A program made the position numbers and the translations under genes. A stretch of DNA of 64,000 nt. It comes from DASXKD01 sp963703605. GTDB taxonomy: Bacteria > Actinomycetota > Actinomycetes > Streptosporangiales > Streptosporangiaceae. Shown piece by piece: positions 9,601-18,864 of the stretch. The first letter of the stretch is position 1; each line of letters opens with the position of its first letter. The notes beneath the pieces are model-generated. The model was given only the letters and a program-made list of their open reading frames with translations, made no database searches and was not told the DNA's origin. The DNA is taken from NCBI GenBank assembly GCA_963703605.1, contig CAVPFC010000067.1:27726-91725 (forward strand), given 5' to 3'.

Positions 9601-12175
9601 GATCGTGCCACGTCCGCGAGCCACGAGGCTGCCCTCTACCCGCGAGGACCGGCCCAAACCCGGTCCGGGTTTTGACATCCGCTCCGGCGGGCAACCCTCA
9701 GCCGTGGAAGCCAGCGCCGGTCGCCGCAGGCCCGCCCCGGTGTCGACGTACCGGCTCCAGCTTCAGCCCGGCTTCGGGTTCGCCGACGCCGCACAGATCG
9801 CCAGCTACCTCGCGTCCCTCGGCGTCAGCCACGTCTACCTCTCGCCGATCCTCCAGGCCGCGCCGGGGTCCACGCACGGCTACGACGTGGTCGACCATTC
9901 CCGCATCTCGGCGGATCTTGGCGGGGAGCCCGCGTTCCGGGACATGGTGGCGCGCTTCCGCTCGCACGGGCTCGGCGTGATCGCCGACATCGTGCCCAAC
10001 CACATGGCCATCCCGGTCCCCGAGTCGCTCAACCGCCAGCTCTGGTCGGTGCTCCGCGACGGAACCGGGTCGGCGTACGCGCACTGGTTCGACGTGGACT
10101 GGGCCGCCGAGGACGGGCGGCTGCTGCTGCCGATCCTGGCCGGGCCGCTCGGCGACTGCCTCGATGACATCACGGTGAACCAGTTCCACGACGACGGGCC
10201 CCTGCTGCGCTATCACGGCCACGTGCTGCCGGTTCGGCCCGGCACGGCCAGCCTGCCGCTGCCCGGCCTGCTGGCGGCCCAGCACTACCGGCTCGCGGAC
10301 TGGCGCAGCGCCGCCACGCAGCTCAACTGGCGCCGGTTCTTCGACGTCACCTCGCTCATCGCGGTCCGGGTGGAGGACGAGGACGTATTCGGCGCCACGC
10401 ACGGCCTGCTGCTGCGCCTGGTGGCCGAGGGACTCCTGGACGGCCTGCGGGTCGACCACCCGGACGGGCTGGCCGACCCGCGCGGCTACCTGGCCCGGCT
10501 GGCCGCCGCCACCGGCGGCGCCTGGGTGGTCACCGAGAAGATCCTCACCGGCGACGAGGAACTGCCGCGGGACTGGCGCTGCGCGGGCACGACCGGCTAC
10601 GACGCGCTGGGCGCGGTCGGCGGGGTTTTCACCGACCCGGCCGGGGGCGGCCCGCTGACCGCCGCCTACACGAGGTTCACCGAGGGGCCGGCGCGGTTCG
10701 CCGGCGTGGCGGAGACCGCCAAGCGGGAGGTGATCCGGCACAGCCTGGCCGCGGAGGTGTACCGGCTGGCCCGGCTTCTGGCCGGCGCGCACGACCCGGT
10801 GCTCAGCGGGGTGAGCTTCACCGACATCCACGAGGTGCTGACCGAACTGCTCACCGCCTTTGGCGTGTACCGGGCCTACGTGGAGCCCGGGGAGCCGGCC
10901 CCGGCCACGTCGGCGGGCCTCGTGGCCGCCGCCACGGCACGCGCGAGAGCCCGGCTCCCGGCCCGGCTGCGCCGCGCGCTGGCCGCGGTGTCCGCGCTGG
11001 TGGCCGGCCGCGCCAGCGACGGCGCCTGGGCCCGCGATTTCGTCGTGCGGTTCCAGCAGACCTGCGGCCCGGTGATGGCCAAGGGCGTGGAGGACACCGC
11101 GTTCTACCGGTGGCCGCGGCTGACCGCGCAGAACGAGGTCGGCGGCGACCCCGACCGGTTTGCCCTGACCCCGGCGGAGTTCCACGAGTTCGCGGCCAGG
11201 CTCGCCCGGGACTGGCCGGGCACGATGACGACGCTGTCGACGCACGACACCAAGCGGCAGGAGGACGTCCGGGCCAGGCTGGCCCTGCTCGCCGAGATCC
11301 CGCAGCGGTGGGCGGACACCGTCACGCGCTGGCACGACCGGGCCCGGTCGCTGAGCGGGGGCGGGCGCGGAGCGCGGGGGTGGGACAAGCAGAGCCCCGG
11401 GCCCGGCCCCGTGCCGGACACCGAGTACCTGCTGTGGCAGACGCTGGTGGGGGCCTGGCCGATCGGGTACGACCGGGTTTCCGAGTACCTGGTCAAGGCG
11501 ATGCGCGAGGCGAAGACGGCGACCTCCTGGACCAGCCCGGACCCCGGCTACGAGGCCGGCGCGCTGGCCTTCACCCGGGCCGTGCTCGGCGACCCGGAGC
11601 TCACCGCGGGCATCGCCGCCTTCGTCAGCGGCATCGAAGCGGACGCCCGGGTGAACTCGCTGGGCGCGAAGCTGGTGCAGCTCACCATGCCGGGGGTGCC
11701 CGACGTCTACCAGGGCTGCGAGCTGGCCGGGCTCGCGCTGGTCGACCCGGACAACCGGCGCCTGGTCGACTACCCGCCGCGCCGCGCCCTGCTCGCCACG
11801 CTGGACGACGGGTCCCCGGCCGCGGACCTGGACGCGGAGAAGCTGCTGGTGACCTCCCGGGCGCTGCGGCTGCGGCGGGCGCACCCGGACTGGTTCGCCG
11901 GCGGCTACACGCCGCTGCGCACGGCCGGCCCGGCGGCCAGCCACGCCGTCGCGTTCAGCCGCGACGGCCAGGCGATCACGGTCGCCACGCGGCTGCCCGC
12001 GGGCCTGCGCAAGCGGGGCGGCTGGGGCGGTACCGTGCTGGAGGTCCCCGAAGGACGCTGGCGCGACCTGCTCACGGATGCCACACATGCGGGTCCGCGC
12101 CTGCTGCTGTCTTTTGTGACAGAACGGCTGCCGGTGGCTCTTCTGGTGTCTGACGGCGCATGGGTGGCGCGGTGA
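9596..12175 (+). CDS. treY: Malto-oligosyltrehalose synthase TreY
   Basis: TreY converts the reducing-end alpha-1,4 bond of maltodextrins to an alpha,alpha-1,1 bond. The GH13_26 barrel begins at STYRLQLQPGFGFADA (about residue 50). Catalytic residues sit in GLRVDHPDG (Asp near 287), VVTEKIL (Glu near 314) and STHDTKRQED (Asp near 550). The enzyme is 859 residues as read from 9596, but the first 36 residues are unlike the family. The GTG at 9704 just before the conserved region is an equally good start. treZ follows after 22 bases. Confidence 0.94.
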   Translation: MMIVPRPRATRLPSTREDRPKPGPGFDIRSGGQPSAVEASAGRRRPAPVSTYRLQLQPGFGFADAAQIASYLASLGVSHVYLSPILQAAPGSTHGYDVVDHSRISADLGGEPAFRDMVARFRSHGLGVIADIVPNHMAIPVPESLNRQLWSVLRDGTGSAYAHWFDVDWAAEDGRLLLPILAGPLGDCLDDITVNQFHDDGPLLRYHGHVLPVRPGTASLPLPGLLAAQHYRLADWRSAATQLNWRRFFDVTSLIAVRVEDEDVFGATHGLLLRLVAEGLLDGLRVDHPDGLADPRGYLARLAAATGGAWVVTEKILTGDEELPRDWRCAGTTGYDALGAVGGVFTDPAGGGPLTAAYTRFTEGPARFAGVAETAKREVIRHSLAAEVYRLARLLAGAHDPVLSGVSFTDIHEVLTELLTAFGVYRAYVEPGEPAPATSAGLVAAATARARARLPARLRRALAAVSALVAGRASDGAWARDFVVRFQQTCGPVMAKGVEDTAFYRWPRLTAQNEVGGDPDRFALTPAEFHEFAARLARDWPGTMTTLSTHDTKRQEDVRARLALLAEIPQRWADTVTRWHDRARSLSGGGRGARGWDKQSPGPGPVPDTEYLLWQTLVGAWPIGYDRVSEYLVKAMREAKTATSWTSPDPGYEAGALAFTRAVLGDPELTAGIAAFVSGIEADARVNSLGAKLVQLTMPGVPDVYQGCELAGLALVDPDNRRLVDYPPRRALLATLDDGSPAADLDAEKLLVTSRALRLRRAHPDWFAGGYTPLRTAGPAASHAVAFSRDGQAITVATRLPAGLRKRGGWGGTVLEVPEGRWRDLLTDATHAGPRLLLSFVTERLPVALLVSDGAWVAR

Positions 12176-12197
12176 ATGAGTTGCATAGGGTTGCGCG

Positions 12198-13934
12198 GTG
12201 ACTGTGTTCCGGGTCTGGGCTCCCGATGCCTCACGTGCCGACGTGGACAGCGGTGGCCAGCGATACCCGATGGCCGCGGCCGGGGATCGCGGCTGGTGGG
12301 AGGCCAGCGTTTCCGGCGCCGGGCCCGGCACGGACTACGCGTTCCGGCTGGACGACGGCGACCCACTGCCGGATCCGCGATCGTTGCGCCAGCCGTTTGG
12401 CATCAATGGCGTTAGCCGTACCTACGACCATTCCACCTTCCGGTGGACGGACCGCGGCTGGCGGGGCGGGCCGCTGCACGGCTCGCTGATCTACGAGCTG
12501 CACATCGGCACGTTCACCCCCGAGGGGACCTTCGACGCCGCGATCGGGCGCCTTGACCACTTGCGCGACCTGGGCGTGGACACCGTCGAGCTGATGCCGG
12601 TCGCATCGTTCCCTGGCCGGCACGGCTGGGGCTACGACGGGATCAACCTGTGGGCGGTGCACGAGCCCTACGGCGGGCCGGACGGGCTCAAGCGGTTCGT
12701 CGACGCGTGCCACGCGCGGCGCCTGGCGGTGCTGCTCGACGTCGTGTACAACCACGTCGGCATCGGCAACCGGCTGCGCGACTTCGGGCCGTACTTCACC
12801 GAGGCGCACGTGACCCCGTGGGGCCCGGCGGTGAACCTGGACCAGCCGGGATCGGACGAGGTGCGGGCGTTCCTGATCGGCAACGCGCTGATGTGGCTGC
12901 GCGACTACCACCTCGACGGGCTGCGCCTTGACGCGGTGCACGCGCTGGAGGACCGCCGGGCGCTGTATTTCCTGGAGGAGCTGGCCAGCGAGGTGCTGGC
13001 GCTGGCCGCGCGGCTGAACCGTGACCTGGTGCTGATCGCCGAGTCCGACGCCAACGACCCCCGGCTCGTCACGTCGCGGGAGGCCGGTGGCTACGGGCTG
13101 ACCGCGCAGTGGAGCGACGACTTCCACCACGCCGTGCACGCGGCGATCACCGGGGAGCGGCAGGGCTACTACTGCGACTTCGGCTCGCTCGCCGCGCTGG
13201 CCAAGACCCTGACCAGGGTGTTCTTCCACGACGGCGGCTGGTCGGCGTTCCGCGGGCGCAGCCACGGGCGGCAGGTGGACATCTTCCGGGTGCCCGCCCA
13301 CCGGTTTCTCGGCTACCTGCAAAACCACGACCAGGTCGGCAACCGGGCGACCGGCGACCGGATCGCCGCGAACCTGCCGCCCGCGCTGATCAAGGTCGGG
13401 GCCGGCCTGGTGCTGACCGCCCCCTACACGCCGATGCTGTTCATGGGCGAGGAGTGGGGCGCGGACACGCCGTGGCAGTACTTCACCGACCACATCGACC
13501 CGGGGCTGGCCCGGGCGGTGGCGGACGGGCGGCGGGCGGAGTTCGCCGGGTTCGGCTGGCCCGCCGTGGACGTCCCTGACCCCCAGGACGAGGCGACGTT
13601 CCTGCGCTCCAAGCTGGACTGGTCACAGCTGGACCGCGGTGAGCACCAGAACATACTCACCTGGTACCGGGAGCTGATCGCGCTGCGCCGAACCCGGCCC
13701 GAGCTGACCGACCCACGCCTGGACCGGGTCCGGGCCGACTACAGCGAGGACGAGCGGTGGCTGGTGGTCCGGCGCGGCCGGCTGCGGATCGCGGCCAGCC
13801 TGGGCCCGTCGCCGCGGCGGCTGCCGCTGGCCGGCCGGGGAACCGCGATCCTGGCCGCGTCCGGCCCGGGCGTCGCGCTGGACGGCGACGCCGTGATGAT
13901 GCCGCCGTCCTCCTTGGCCGTCATCGACACCTGA
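12198..13934 (+). CDS. treZ: Malto-oligosyltrehalose trehalohydrolase TreZ
   Basis: TreZ cleaves the terminal trehalose made by TreY. The 578-residue protein has an N-terminal E-set domain (about 1-90) and a GH13_10 barrel. Catalytic residues lie in GLRLDAVHAL (Asp near 244), LIAESDAN (Glu near 281) and LQNHDQVGN (Asp near 377). It starts at a GTG 22 bases after the treY stop and is almost certainly cotranscribed with treY. Trehalose made this way is a compatible solute and, in many actinobacteria, a precursor of envelope glycolipids. Confidence 0.94.
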   Translation: MTVFRVWAPDASRADVDSGGQRYPMAAAGDRGWWEASVSGAGPGTDYAFRLDDGDPLPDPRSLRQPFGINGVSRTYDHSTFRWTDRGWRGGPLHGSLIYELHIGTFTPEGTFDAAIGRLDHLRDLGVDTVELMPVASFPGRHGWGYDGINLWAVHEPYGGPDGLKRFVDACHARRLAVLLDVVYNHVGIGNRLRDFGPYFTEAHVTPWGPAVNLDQPGSDEVRAFLIGNALMWLRDYHLDGLRLDAVHALEDRRALYFLEELASEVLALAARLNRDLVLIAESDANDPRLVTSREAGGYGLTAQWSDDFHHAVHAAITGERQGYYCDFGSLAALAKTLTRVFFHDGGWSAFRGRSHGRQVDIFRVPAHRFLGYLQNHDQVGNRATGDRIAANLPPALIKVGAGLVLTAPYTPMLFMGEEWGADTPWQYFTDHIDPGLARAVADGRRAEFAGFGWPAVDVPDPQDEATFLRSKLDWSQLDRGEHQNILTWYRELIALRRTRPELTDPRLDRVRADYSEDERWLVVRRGRLRIAASLGPSPRRLPLAGRGTAILAASGPGVALDGDAVMMPPSSLAVIDT

Positions 13935-13964
13935 CCACAGGGTCGCGGTGACCGGTGATCCGGG

Positions 13965-14225
13965 CTAACCGCGGCCCAGGTCCCGCCAGCTCTCCTCGGA
14001 GACCTCGACGCCGTGGCGTTTCGCGGCGGCGAGTATCCGCTGCCAGGCCTGGTCCCGCTCGGCATCGCTGACGCCTTCGACCTGGTCGAAACGGGCGACC
14101 GCGTTGCGCACGTGCCGGGCGTCGGTCAAGGGCTCCTTCCGCTCCCTGGGAAAGGCGAACTCCTGGGCCGCCAGGCTGTCCCGCTCCGCGGCGGTCATGC
14201 CCTCGCTCTCGGGGTCGGTAGCCAT
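13965..14225 (-). CDS. DUF6582 family small protein
   Basis: The 86-residue product carries the conserved core FPRERKEPLTDARHVRNA, then ARFDQVEGVSDAERDQAW, and ends in HGVEVSEESWRDL. I recognise this as the small actinobacterial and phage DUF6582 family, of unknown function. GGAGG lies a few bases before the ATG at 14225; the frame is open nine codons further. It converges on treZ, 30 bases from its stop. Confidence 0.72.
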   Translation of the reverse strand: MATDPESEGMTAAERDSLAAQEFAFPRERKEPLTDARHVRNAVARFDQVEGVSDAERDQAWQRILAAAKRHGVEVSEESWRDLGRG

Positions 14226-14324
14226 CACGCCTCCTTCGTTTCCTTCGCGCACGATCGCCGACTCCGGCTTGCGTACCCGGGATCGGCCCGGGCATTCAGC
14301 GGCCCCACGGCCCGTAGGCGCCCC

Positions 14325-14825
14325 TTACGCGGTCACCGCGATCGTGCGCTGAACCGGGGTGGCGTTGCTGAACAGGTCGAGCACCGGGCAGTGCGCGTCG
14401 ACCGCCTCGGCAAGCTGCTGATAGCGCGCCGCGGGCTCCGGCCCGATCGGGGTGACCTTCAGCCGGACCGCGGTGAATCCCGGCCGGACGCGGTCGTCGA
14501 AACCGAAGAAGCCGCGCACGTCCAGGTCGCCCTCGGCAACCACGTCGACGCTGTCGAGCTCGATGCCGAGCTGCGCCGCCCAGAAGCGGTAGGTGATCGC
14601 CTGGCACGAGGCGAGCGCGATGAGCGCGTGCTCGACCGGGTTCGCGCCCAGGTCGGTGCCGCCGAGCGCCGGCGGCTCGTCGACCGTGAGCGTCTTGCTG
14701 CCCGCACGGACCGCGACCTCGGTCGTCCCGACCAGCTGCCCGGCGGCCTTGAAGGCGGCGGCCGCGTTGGCCGGGTCCGCATCGATGGCGCTGCGGCTGT
14801 CCTCGATGAGCGTCTTCAGCGACAT
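14325..14825 (-). CDS. OsmC/Ohr family thiol peroxidase-like protein
   Basis: This 166-residue protein has the OsmC fold and its two redox cysteines: one in LASCQAITYR (about residue 74) and one in DAHCPVLDLF (about 143). Such proteins reduce organic hydroperoxides. It is the last gene of the minus-strand operon, 31 bases after the flavin monooxygenase. A peroxide-reducing role next to a reduced-flavin oxygenase is a plausible pairing, inferred from context only. Confidence 0.9.
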   Translation of the reverse strand: MSLKTLIEDSRSAIDADPANAAAAFKAAGQLVGTTEVAVRAGSKTLTVDEPPALGGTDLGANPVEHALIALASCQAITYRFWAAQLGIELDSVDVVAEGDLDVRGFFGFDDRVRPGFTAVRLKVTPIGPEPAARYQQLAEAVDAHCPVLDLFSNATPVQRTIAVTA

Positions 14826-14856
14826 TGTCTTTCTCCTTCGTTCGGGGGCTGCCAGG

Positions 14857-16065
14857 TCACCGGGCGGGGGCCGCGGCGAGGTCGCTCTCGTAGCTGGTGA
14901 GGCGGAACCCGTCTCCGGCGGCGAGCTTGCGCTCCCGCTCGCGGACCAGCGGGATGACCTTCTCGCCGAAGTTCGCGAGGTCCTCCTCGTAGTGCAGGAA
15001 GCCGCACTGGATCAGGTCGATCCCGGCGGAGTGCAGCGCTTCGATCTTGTCCGCGATCTGCTCCGGAGTGCCGATCATGTCCGGCCGGAACCCGTCGTTC
15101 TGCTGGACGAAGTCGGTTCCCTTCGAGTCCGTCCACATGCCGATCCCCTCGGCGGACGACCGGCCGGCCCCGGTGTGCACCTGCTGCCGGAAGGCGTCGA
15201 TCGACTCCCAGTCGGCGTGCGCCACGATGTCACGGAACACCTCCCGCGCCTCCTGTTCGGTGTCGCGGCAGATGATGAAGCAGTTCATCCCGCAGCCGAA
15301 CGGCCCGAGCTGGTCATCTGGGCGGGCATTGGCGGCCGAGCCCGTAATCCCCCGCACCACGCGCCCCTCGTCCAGCGCCATCTCCTTGACGTTGTGGGCG
15401 ATTTTCCGGGCTTCGCCGAGCGTGTGGCCGTTGAGGAAGATCAGGTTCGACACCCTGGCGGCCATGCGGCGCGACGCCATCGAGTTGCCGCCCTGGAAGA
15501 TCTCCGGGCGCGGCTTGGACAGCGGCTTGGGCCGCAGCGGCGCGTCGTGGATGCGGTAGAAGTCGCCGAAGAAGCTGAACTCGTCCTCGGTCCACAGCCC
15601 GGTGAGCACGCGGACGAACTCCTCGCTGCGCCGGTACCGCTCGTCGTGATCGAGCCACGGCTCGCCGAAGCCGATGAACTCCTCCTTGAACCAGCCGGTG
15701 GTGACGTTCAGCCCCCAGCGCCCCCCGGACATGTGATCGATCGTGGCGCCCATCTTCGCGACGATTCCCGGGTGCCACAGCCCCGGATGCAGCGCCGAAA
15801 GGATCTTGATCCGGCTGGTGACCTGGGTCAGCCCCGCACTCGTGGTCACCGCCTCGAACTGCGAGGGCCAGCCGTGGCTGACGAAGTACCTGGCCGGCAT
15901 CAGCGCGTAGTCGAACCCGGTCCGCTCGGCGGCCTGGATGTAGCGCACGTTCGCCTCGAAGTTGAACTCGGTCCGCTGCTCGATGTTCGAGACGACGAAC
16001 CCGCCGCTGCCGAGCGGCGCCCAGTACGAGAACAGCATCGGGTCGGTGTACTGCACGTCGAGCAT
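14857..16065 (-). CDS. LLM-class (luciferase-like) FMN-dependent monooxygenase, SsuD/SfnG type
   Basis: The 402-residue TIM-barrel protein has the bacterial-luciferase family features SALHPGLWHPGIVAKMG, DHMSGGRWGLNVTTGW and PEIFQGGNS, closest in style to alkanesulfonate and dimethylsulfone monooxygenases. These use FMNH2 from a separate reductase and O2 to oxidise small, often sulfur-containing substrates. It lies two bases after the UBA-like gene and downstream of a complete Liv-type importer. That suggests the importer brings in its substrate. No flavin reductase gene is visible nearby. The substrate is not determined. Confidence 0.88.
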   Translation of the reverse strand: MLDVQYTDPMLFSYWAPLGSGGFVVSNIEQRTEFNFEANVRYIQAAERTGFDYALMPARYFVSHGWPSQFEAVTTSAGLTQVTSRIKILSALHPGLWHPGIVAKMGATIDHMSGGRWGLNVTTGWFKEEFIGFGEPWLDHDERYRRSEEFVRVLTGLWTEDEFSFFGDFYRIHDAPLRPKPLSKPRPEIFQGGNSMASRRMAARVSNLIFLNGHTLGEARKIAHNVKEMALDEGRVVRGITGSAANARPDDQLGPFGCGMNCFIICRDTEQEAREVFRDIVAHADWESIDAFRQQVHTGAGRSSAEGIGMWTDSKGTDFVQQNDGFRPDMIGTPEQIADKIEALHSAGIDLIQCGFLHYEEDLANFGEKVIPLVRERERKLAAGDGFRLTSYESDLAAAPAR

Positions 16066-16067
16066 GG

Positions 16068-16274
16068 CTAGTTCCTTTCGGGTTCGGGCCGGTCAGCCGT
16101 ACGGAGACCGGGAGTCCTGGCGGCGCCCGGTCTCTTGCGTGCGAACCAGAGCGCGGCGGCACCGGCGACGTCGCCGCCGCTCTCCTCCAGCACCTGCCGG
16201 CATTCCTCGTGGCTGGCGCCGGTCTCGGCGCGCACGGCGCGGATCATCAGGTAGGTGATCTGGTCATCGGTCAT
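16068..16274 (-). CDS. Small UBA/TS-N-like protein within the importer operon
   Basis: This 68-residue protein consists of one predicted three-helix domain, with TGASHEECRQVLEESGG followed by DVAGAAALWF. It resembles the UBA-type helix bundle at the N-terminus of elongation factor Ts. The last 20 residues are basic and disordered. Its ATG overlaps the stop of the fused ATPase gene (ATGA), and its stop is two bases before the monooxygenase start, so it is embedded in a translationally coupled operon. Function is unknown. A scaffold or regulator of the transporter or monooxygenase is speculation. Confidence 0.72.
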   Translation of the reverse strand: MTDDQITYLMIRAVRAETGASHEECRQVLEESGGDVAGAAALWFARKRPGAARTPGLRTADRPEPERN

Positions 16275-17920
16275 TCGCGAGCAACTCCTGTCTCTGCTTT
16301 TCCCGCCCCCGCGCTCTGCTTCTCCCGCCCCCCGCGCTCCGCGCCCACCCCCGTCCTGCGCCCGCCCCCGCTCTGGCCGCCGGCGGTCAGCGGCCGGCCC
16401 GGCCCCGGTTCCAGCAGCAGCGATTCCTGCACCAGCACGTTGTCCCGGCCAAGCTCGGCGGGCGTGAGCGTGGCGGCGATCTCGCCGTCACGCATCAGGT
16501 AGACCGCGTCGGCGACCGCCGCGACCACGTCGATGCTCTGCTCGACGAGCAGCACGGTGACGGCACGCTCCCGCAGCCGCCGGATGTAGCCGATGACGAC
16601 TTCCACATAGGCCGGGGACAGGCCCTGCGTCGGCTCGTCGAGCAGGACCACCCGCGCGCCGCGTACCAGCGTGCGGGCGAGCGCGAGCATCTGCTGCTGG
16701 CCGCCGCTCAGCTCGGCGCCCTTGGCCTGGCGCCGCTCCGCGAGCACCGGGAACTCGGCGTACGCCTCGTCCAGCGGCGCCCGCGGGCCGGCCGCGACGC
16801 GCAGGTTCTCCTCGACCGTCAGGTCCGGGAAAACCCACCTGTTCTCCGGCACCAGCGAGATGCCCAGGCCCGCGATCGCGTGCGTGGAGCTGCCCATCAG
16901 CTCACGAGGCCCCAGCCGGATCGAACCCGACCGGGCCCGCACCAGGTGCATGACGGTGGCCAGCGTGGTCGTCTTGCCCGCCCCGTTCCGGCCGAGGATG
17001 CCCGACACCTGCCCCTGGCGCGCGGTCAGGCTCACCCCGTGCAGCACGTGGCTGGAGCCGTAGTAGGCGTGGACGTCGCGCAGGACCAGGTCCTCGCCCG
17101 GCGTGACCGGACGGCGGGCTGCCCCGGAGCGGGTTACGGCCACGGAGCGGGCCGCCGCGGTCCCGCTGGCCGCGGGGTGGCCGAGGTATGCATCCTGCAC
17201 GCGCGGATCCCTGGCGATCTCCCCGGGCGCCCCCTGAGCCAGCAACGCGCCGCGGGAGAGCACGCTGACCTGCCGCGAGACGCGCTGCACGAGGCTCATC
17301 CGGTGTTCGATCAGCAGCACAGCCAGCCGCTCGCCAAGCCTGCCGATCAGCTCGGTCATCCGCTCCGCTTCGCCGATGCCGATGCCCGCGGTGGGCTCGT
17401 CGAGGCACAGCAGCACAGGTTCGCACGCCAGCGCCATCGCCACCTCGACCGCCCGCCGGTCCGCATGCGAAAGCATCCCGCTGGGGATATCCCGGCTGGC
17501 TGGCGCGAGCCCCACCTCGTCCAGCAGCTCAGCGCACTGCTCCTCGATCCGGTGCCGGGCGGGCCGGCTCAGCCGCAGCCCCAGCCGGCCCTTCATGCTG
17601 GTCTTCTGGAGCGCGAGCCGGACGTTCTCCCGGGCGGACACGCTGCCGAACACCCTGCTGACCTGGAACGTCCGCACCAGCCCCAGCCGCACCCGGGGTA
17701 CCACGCCGAGCCCGGTGATGTCCCGGCCCGCGAGCACGACCCGGCCCGCGTCCGGCTTGACCACCCCCGTGATGCAGTTGAACAGGGTGGTCTTGCCCGC
17801 GCCGTTCGGCCCGATGATCGAGTGCACGCCCCGCTGGGCGACCGTCAGCCCGACCCCGTCCAGCGCCCGCAGCTCCCCGAACCGCTTGGCCAGGCCGTTG
17901 ACCTCGAGCAGCGCCGTCAT
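16271..17920 (-). CDS. Fused LivG-LivF type ABC transporter ATPases
   Basis: The 549-residue protein carries two complete ABC ATPase domains in one chain. The LivG-like half (about 1-245) has Walker A GPNGAGKTT and Walker B LLCLDEPTAG. After a roughly 35-residue Ala/Arg-rich linker, the LivF-like half (about 280-500) has Walker A GRNGAGKTT, signature LSGGQQQ and Walker B VVLLDEPTQG. The C-terminal 40 residues are low-complexity. The start is the ATG at 17920, which overlaps the permease stop. The frame is open much further back, but only as a shadow of livM. In most genomes these are two genes; no internal ribosome site is evident at the join. Confidence 0.9.
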   Translation of the reverse strand: MTALLEVNGLAKRFGELRALDGVGLTVAQRGVHSIIGPNGAGKTTLFNCITGVVKPDAGRVVLAGRDITGLGVVPRVRLGLVRTFQVSRVFGSVSARENVRLALQKTSMKGRLGLRLSRPARHRIEEQCAELLDEVGLAPASRDIPSGMLSHADRRAVEVAMALACEPVLLCLDEPTAGIGIGEAERMTELIGRLGERLAVLLIEHRMSLVQRVSRQVSVLSRGALLAQGAPGEIARDPRVQDAYLGHPAASGTAAARSVAVTRSGAARRPVTPGEDLVLRDVHAYYGSSHVLHGVSLTARQGQVSGILGRNGAGKTTTLATVMHLVRARSGSIRLGPRELMGSSTHAIAGLGISLVPENRWVFPDLTVEENLRVAAGPRAPLDEAYAEFPVLAERRQAKGAELSGGQQQMLALARTLVRGARVVLLDEPTQGLSPAYVEVVIGYIRRLRERAVTVLLVEQSIDVVAAVADAVYLMRDGEIAATLTPAELGRDNVLVQESLLLEPGPGRPLTAGGQSGGGRRTGVGAERGGREKQSAGAGKAETGVARE

Positions 17921-18864
17921 GCCAGCCGCCTGCGGAGCCTGCCGGAGGTAAGCCGGGCCACCCCGGCGACGCCGCCCGGCATCAGCAGCACGAGCGCGAC
18001 GAACAGCGCGCCGAAGTACACCTGCCAGGTGCTGGCGAAGCTGGAGGTGAGGTAGTTGGACGCGAAGACGTAGATGAACGCCCCGATCACCGCGCCGTAG
18101 ATCGTGCCGGAACCGCCGACGATCAGGATCACCAGGGCCAGCCCGGACTGGCTCCAGTCGAACTGCGCGGGCCCGATGCCGGCGTTGAGCACCACGAACG
18201 CGGCGCCGCCGACCGCGCCGATGACCGCGGCGGCCACGAACGCCAGGACCTCGTACCGCCGTAGTTCGATCCCGATCGACTGCGCGCGCACCCGGTCGTC
18301 GCGGATCGCCCGCCAGAACCCGCCGGCCGGGGACGCGGTGAGCGACCGCAGCGCGAGGTAGCTCAGCACCGCGAGCGCGAGCGCGAACAGGTACAGGCTC
18401 CGCTCGCTGCCCAGCAGGCTCAGCCCGGCGACCTTGGGCAGCGGCACCCCGAACAGCCCGACGCCGCCGCCGAGGAAGCTCATGTGCAGGATCAGCGTGT
18501 ACAGGACGACGCCCTCGGCGAGGGTGATGATCGCGAACGCCAGCCCGCCGGCCCGGGTCGCCACGATCCCCGCCAGCCACGCGAGCACGGCCGCCACCAC
18601 GACCGTCGCCGCGAGCGCGGGTACCGCGTCCCATCCCTGCTGCGCGAGGTACCCGAACGTGTACGCGCCGACCGCCAGCCAGGCCGCGTGACCGAACGAA
18701 ACCAGCCCGGTGTACCCGACGAGGATGTCCAGCCCCATCACCCATGTGCCCAGGGCGAGCGCGTCGCCCGCGAGCTGGAGGTTGTAGGCGTCCCCGGCCG
18801 CCAGGAGCGGGAACAGGATCCCGGCCGCGAGCACCACCAGGGGAATCCACACCCGGCGGCTCAC
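17917..18864 (-). CDS. LivM-type branched-chain ABC transporter permease
   Basis: This 315-residue permease has eight to nine membrane segments and family motifs including YTGLVSFGHAAWLAVGAY near residue 50 and GGSGTIYGAVIGAF near 245. It pairs with the LivH-type subunit to form the channel of a polar-amino-acid, amide or urea-type importer. Four-base overlaps on both sides mark translational coupling with LivH and with the ATPase fusion. Confidence 0.92.
   Translation of the reverse strand: MSRRVWIPLVVLAAGILFPLLAAGDAYNLQLAGDALALGTWVMGLDILVGYTGLVSFGHAAWLAVGAYTFGYLAQQGWDAVPALAATVVVAAVLAWLAGIVATRAGGLAFAIITLAEGVVLYTLILHMSFLGGGVGLFGVPLPKVAGLSLLGSERSLYLFALALAVLSYLALRSLTASPAGGFWRAIRDDRVRAQSIGIELRRYEVLAFVAAAVIGAVGGAAFVVLNAGIGPAQFDWSQSGLALVILIVGGSGTIYGAVIGAFIYVFASNYLTSSFASTWQVYFGALFVALVLLMPGGVAGVARLTSGRLRRRLA

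Noticed and set aside
9698..12331. An 877-codon minus-strand open frame opposite treY
   Set aside because: Antisense shadow of treY with repetitive Arg/Gly/Pro composition.
17921..18850. Roughly 310 codons extending the fused ATPase frame upstream
   Set aside because: They overlap livM out of frame and have no protein-like composition; the ATG at 17920 overlapping the livM stop is the natural start.
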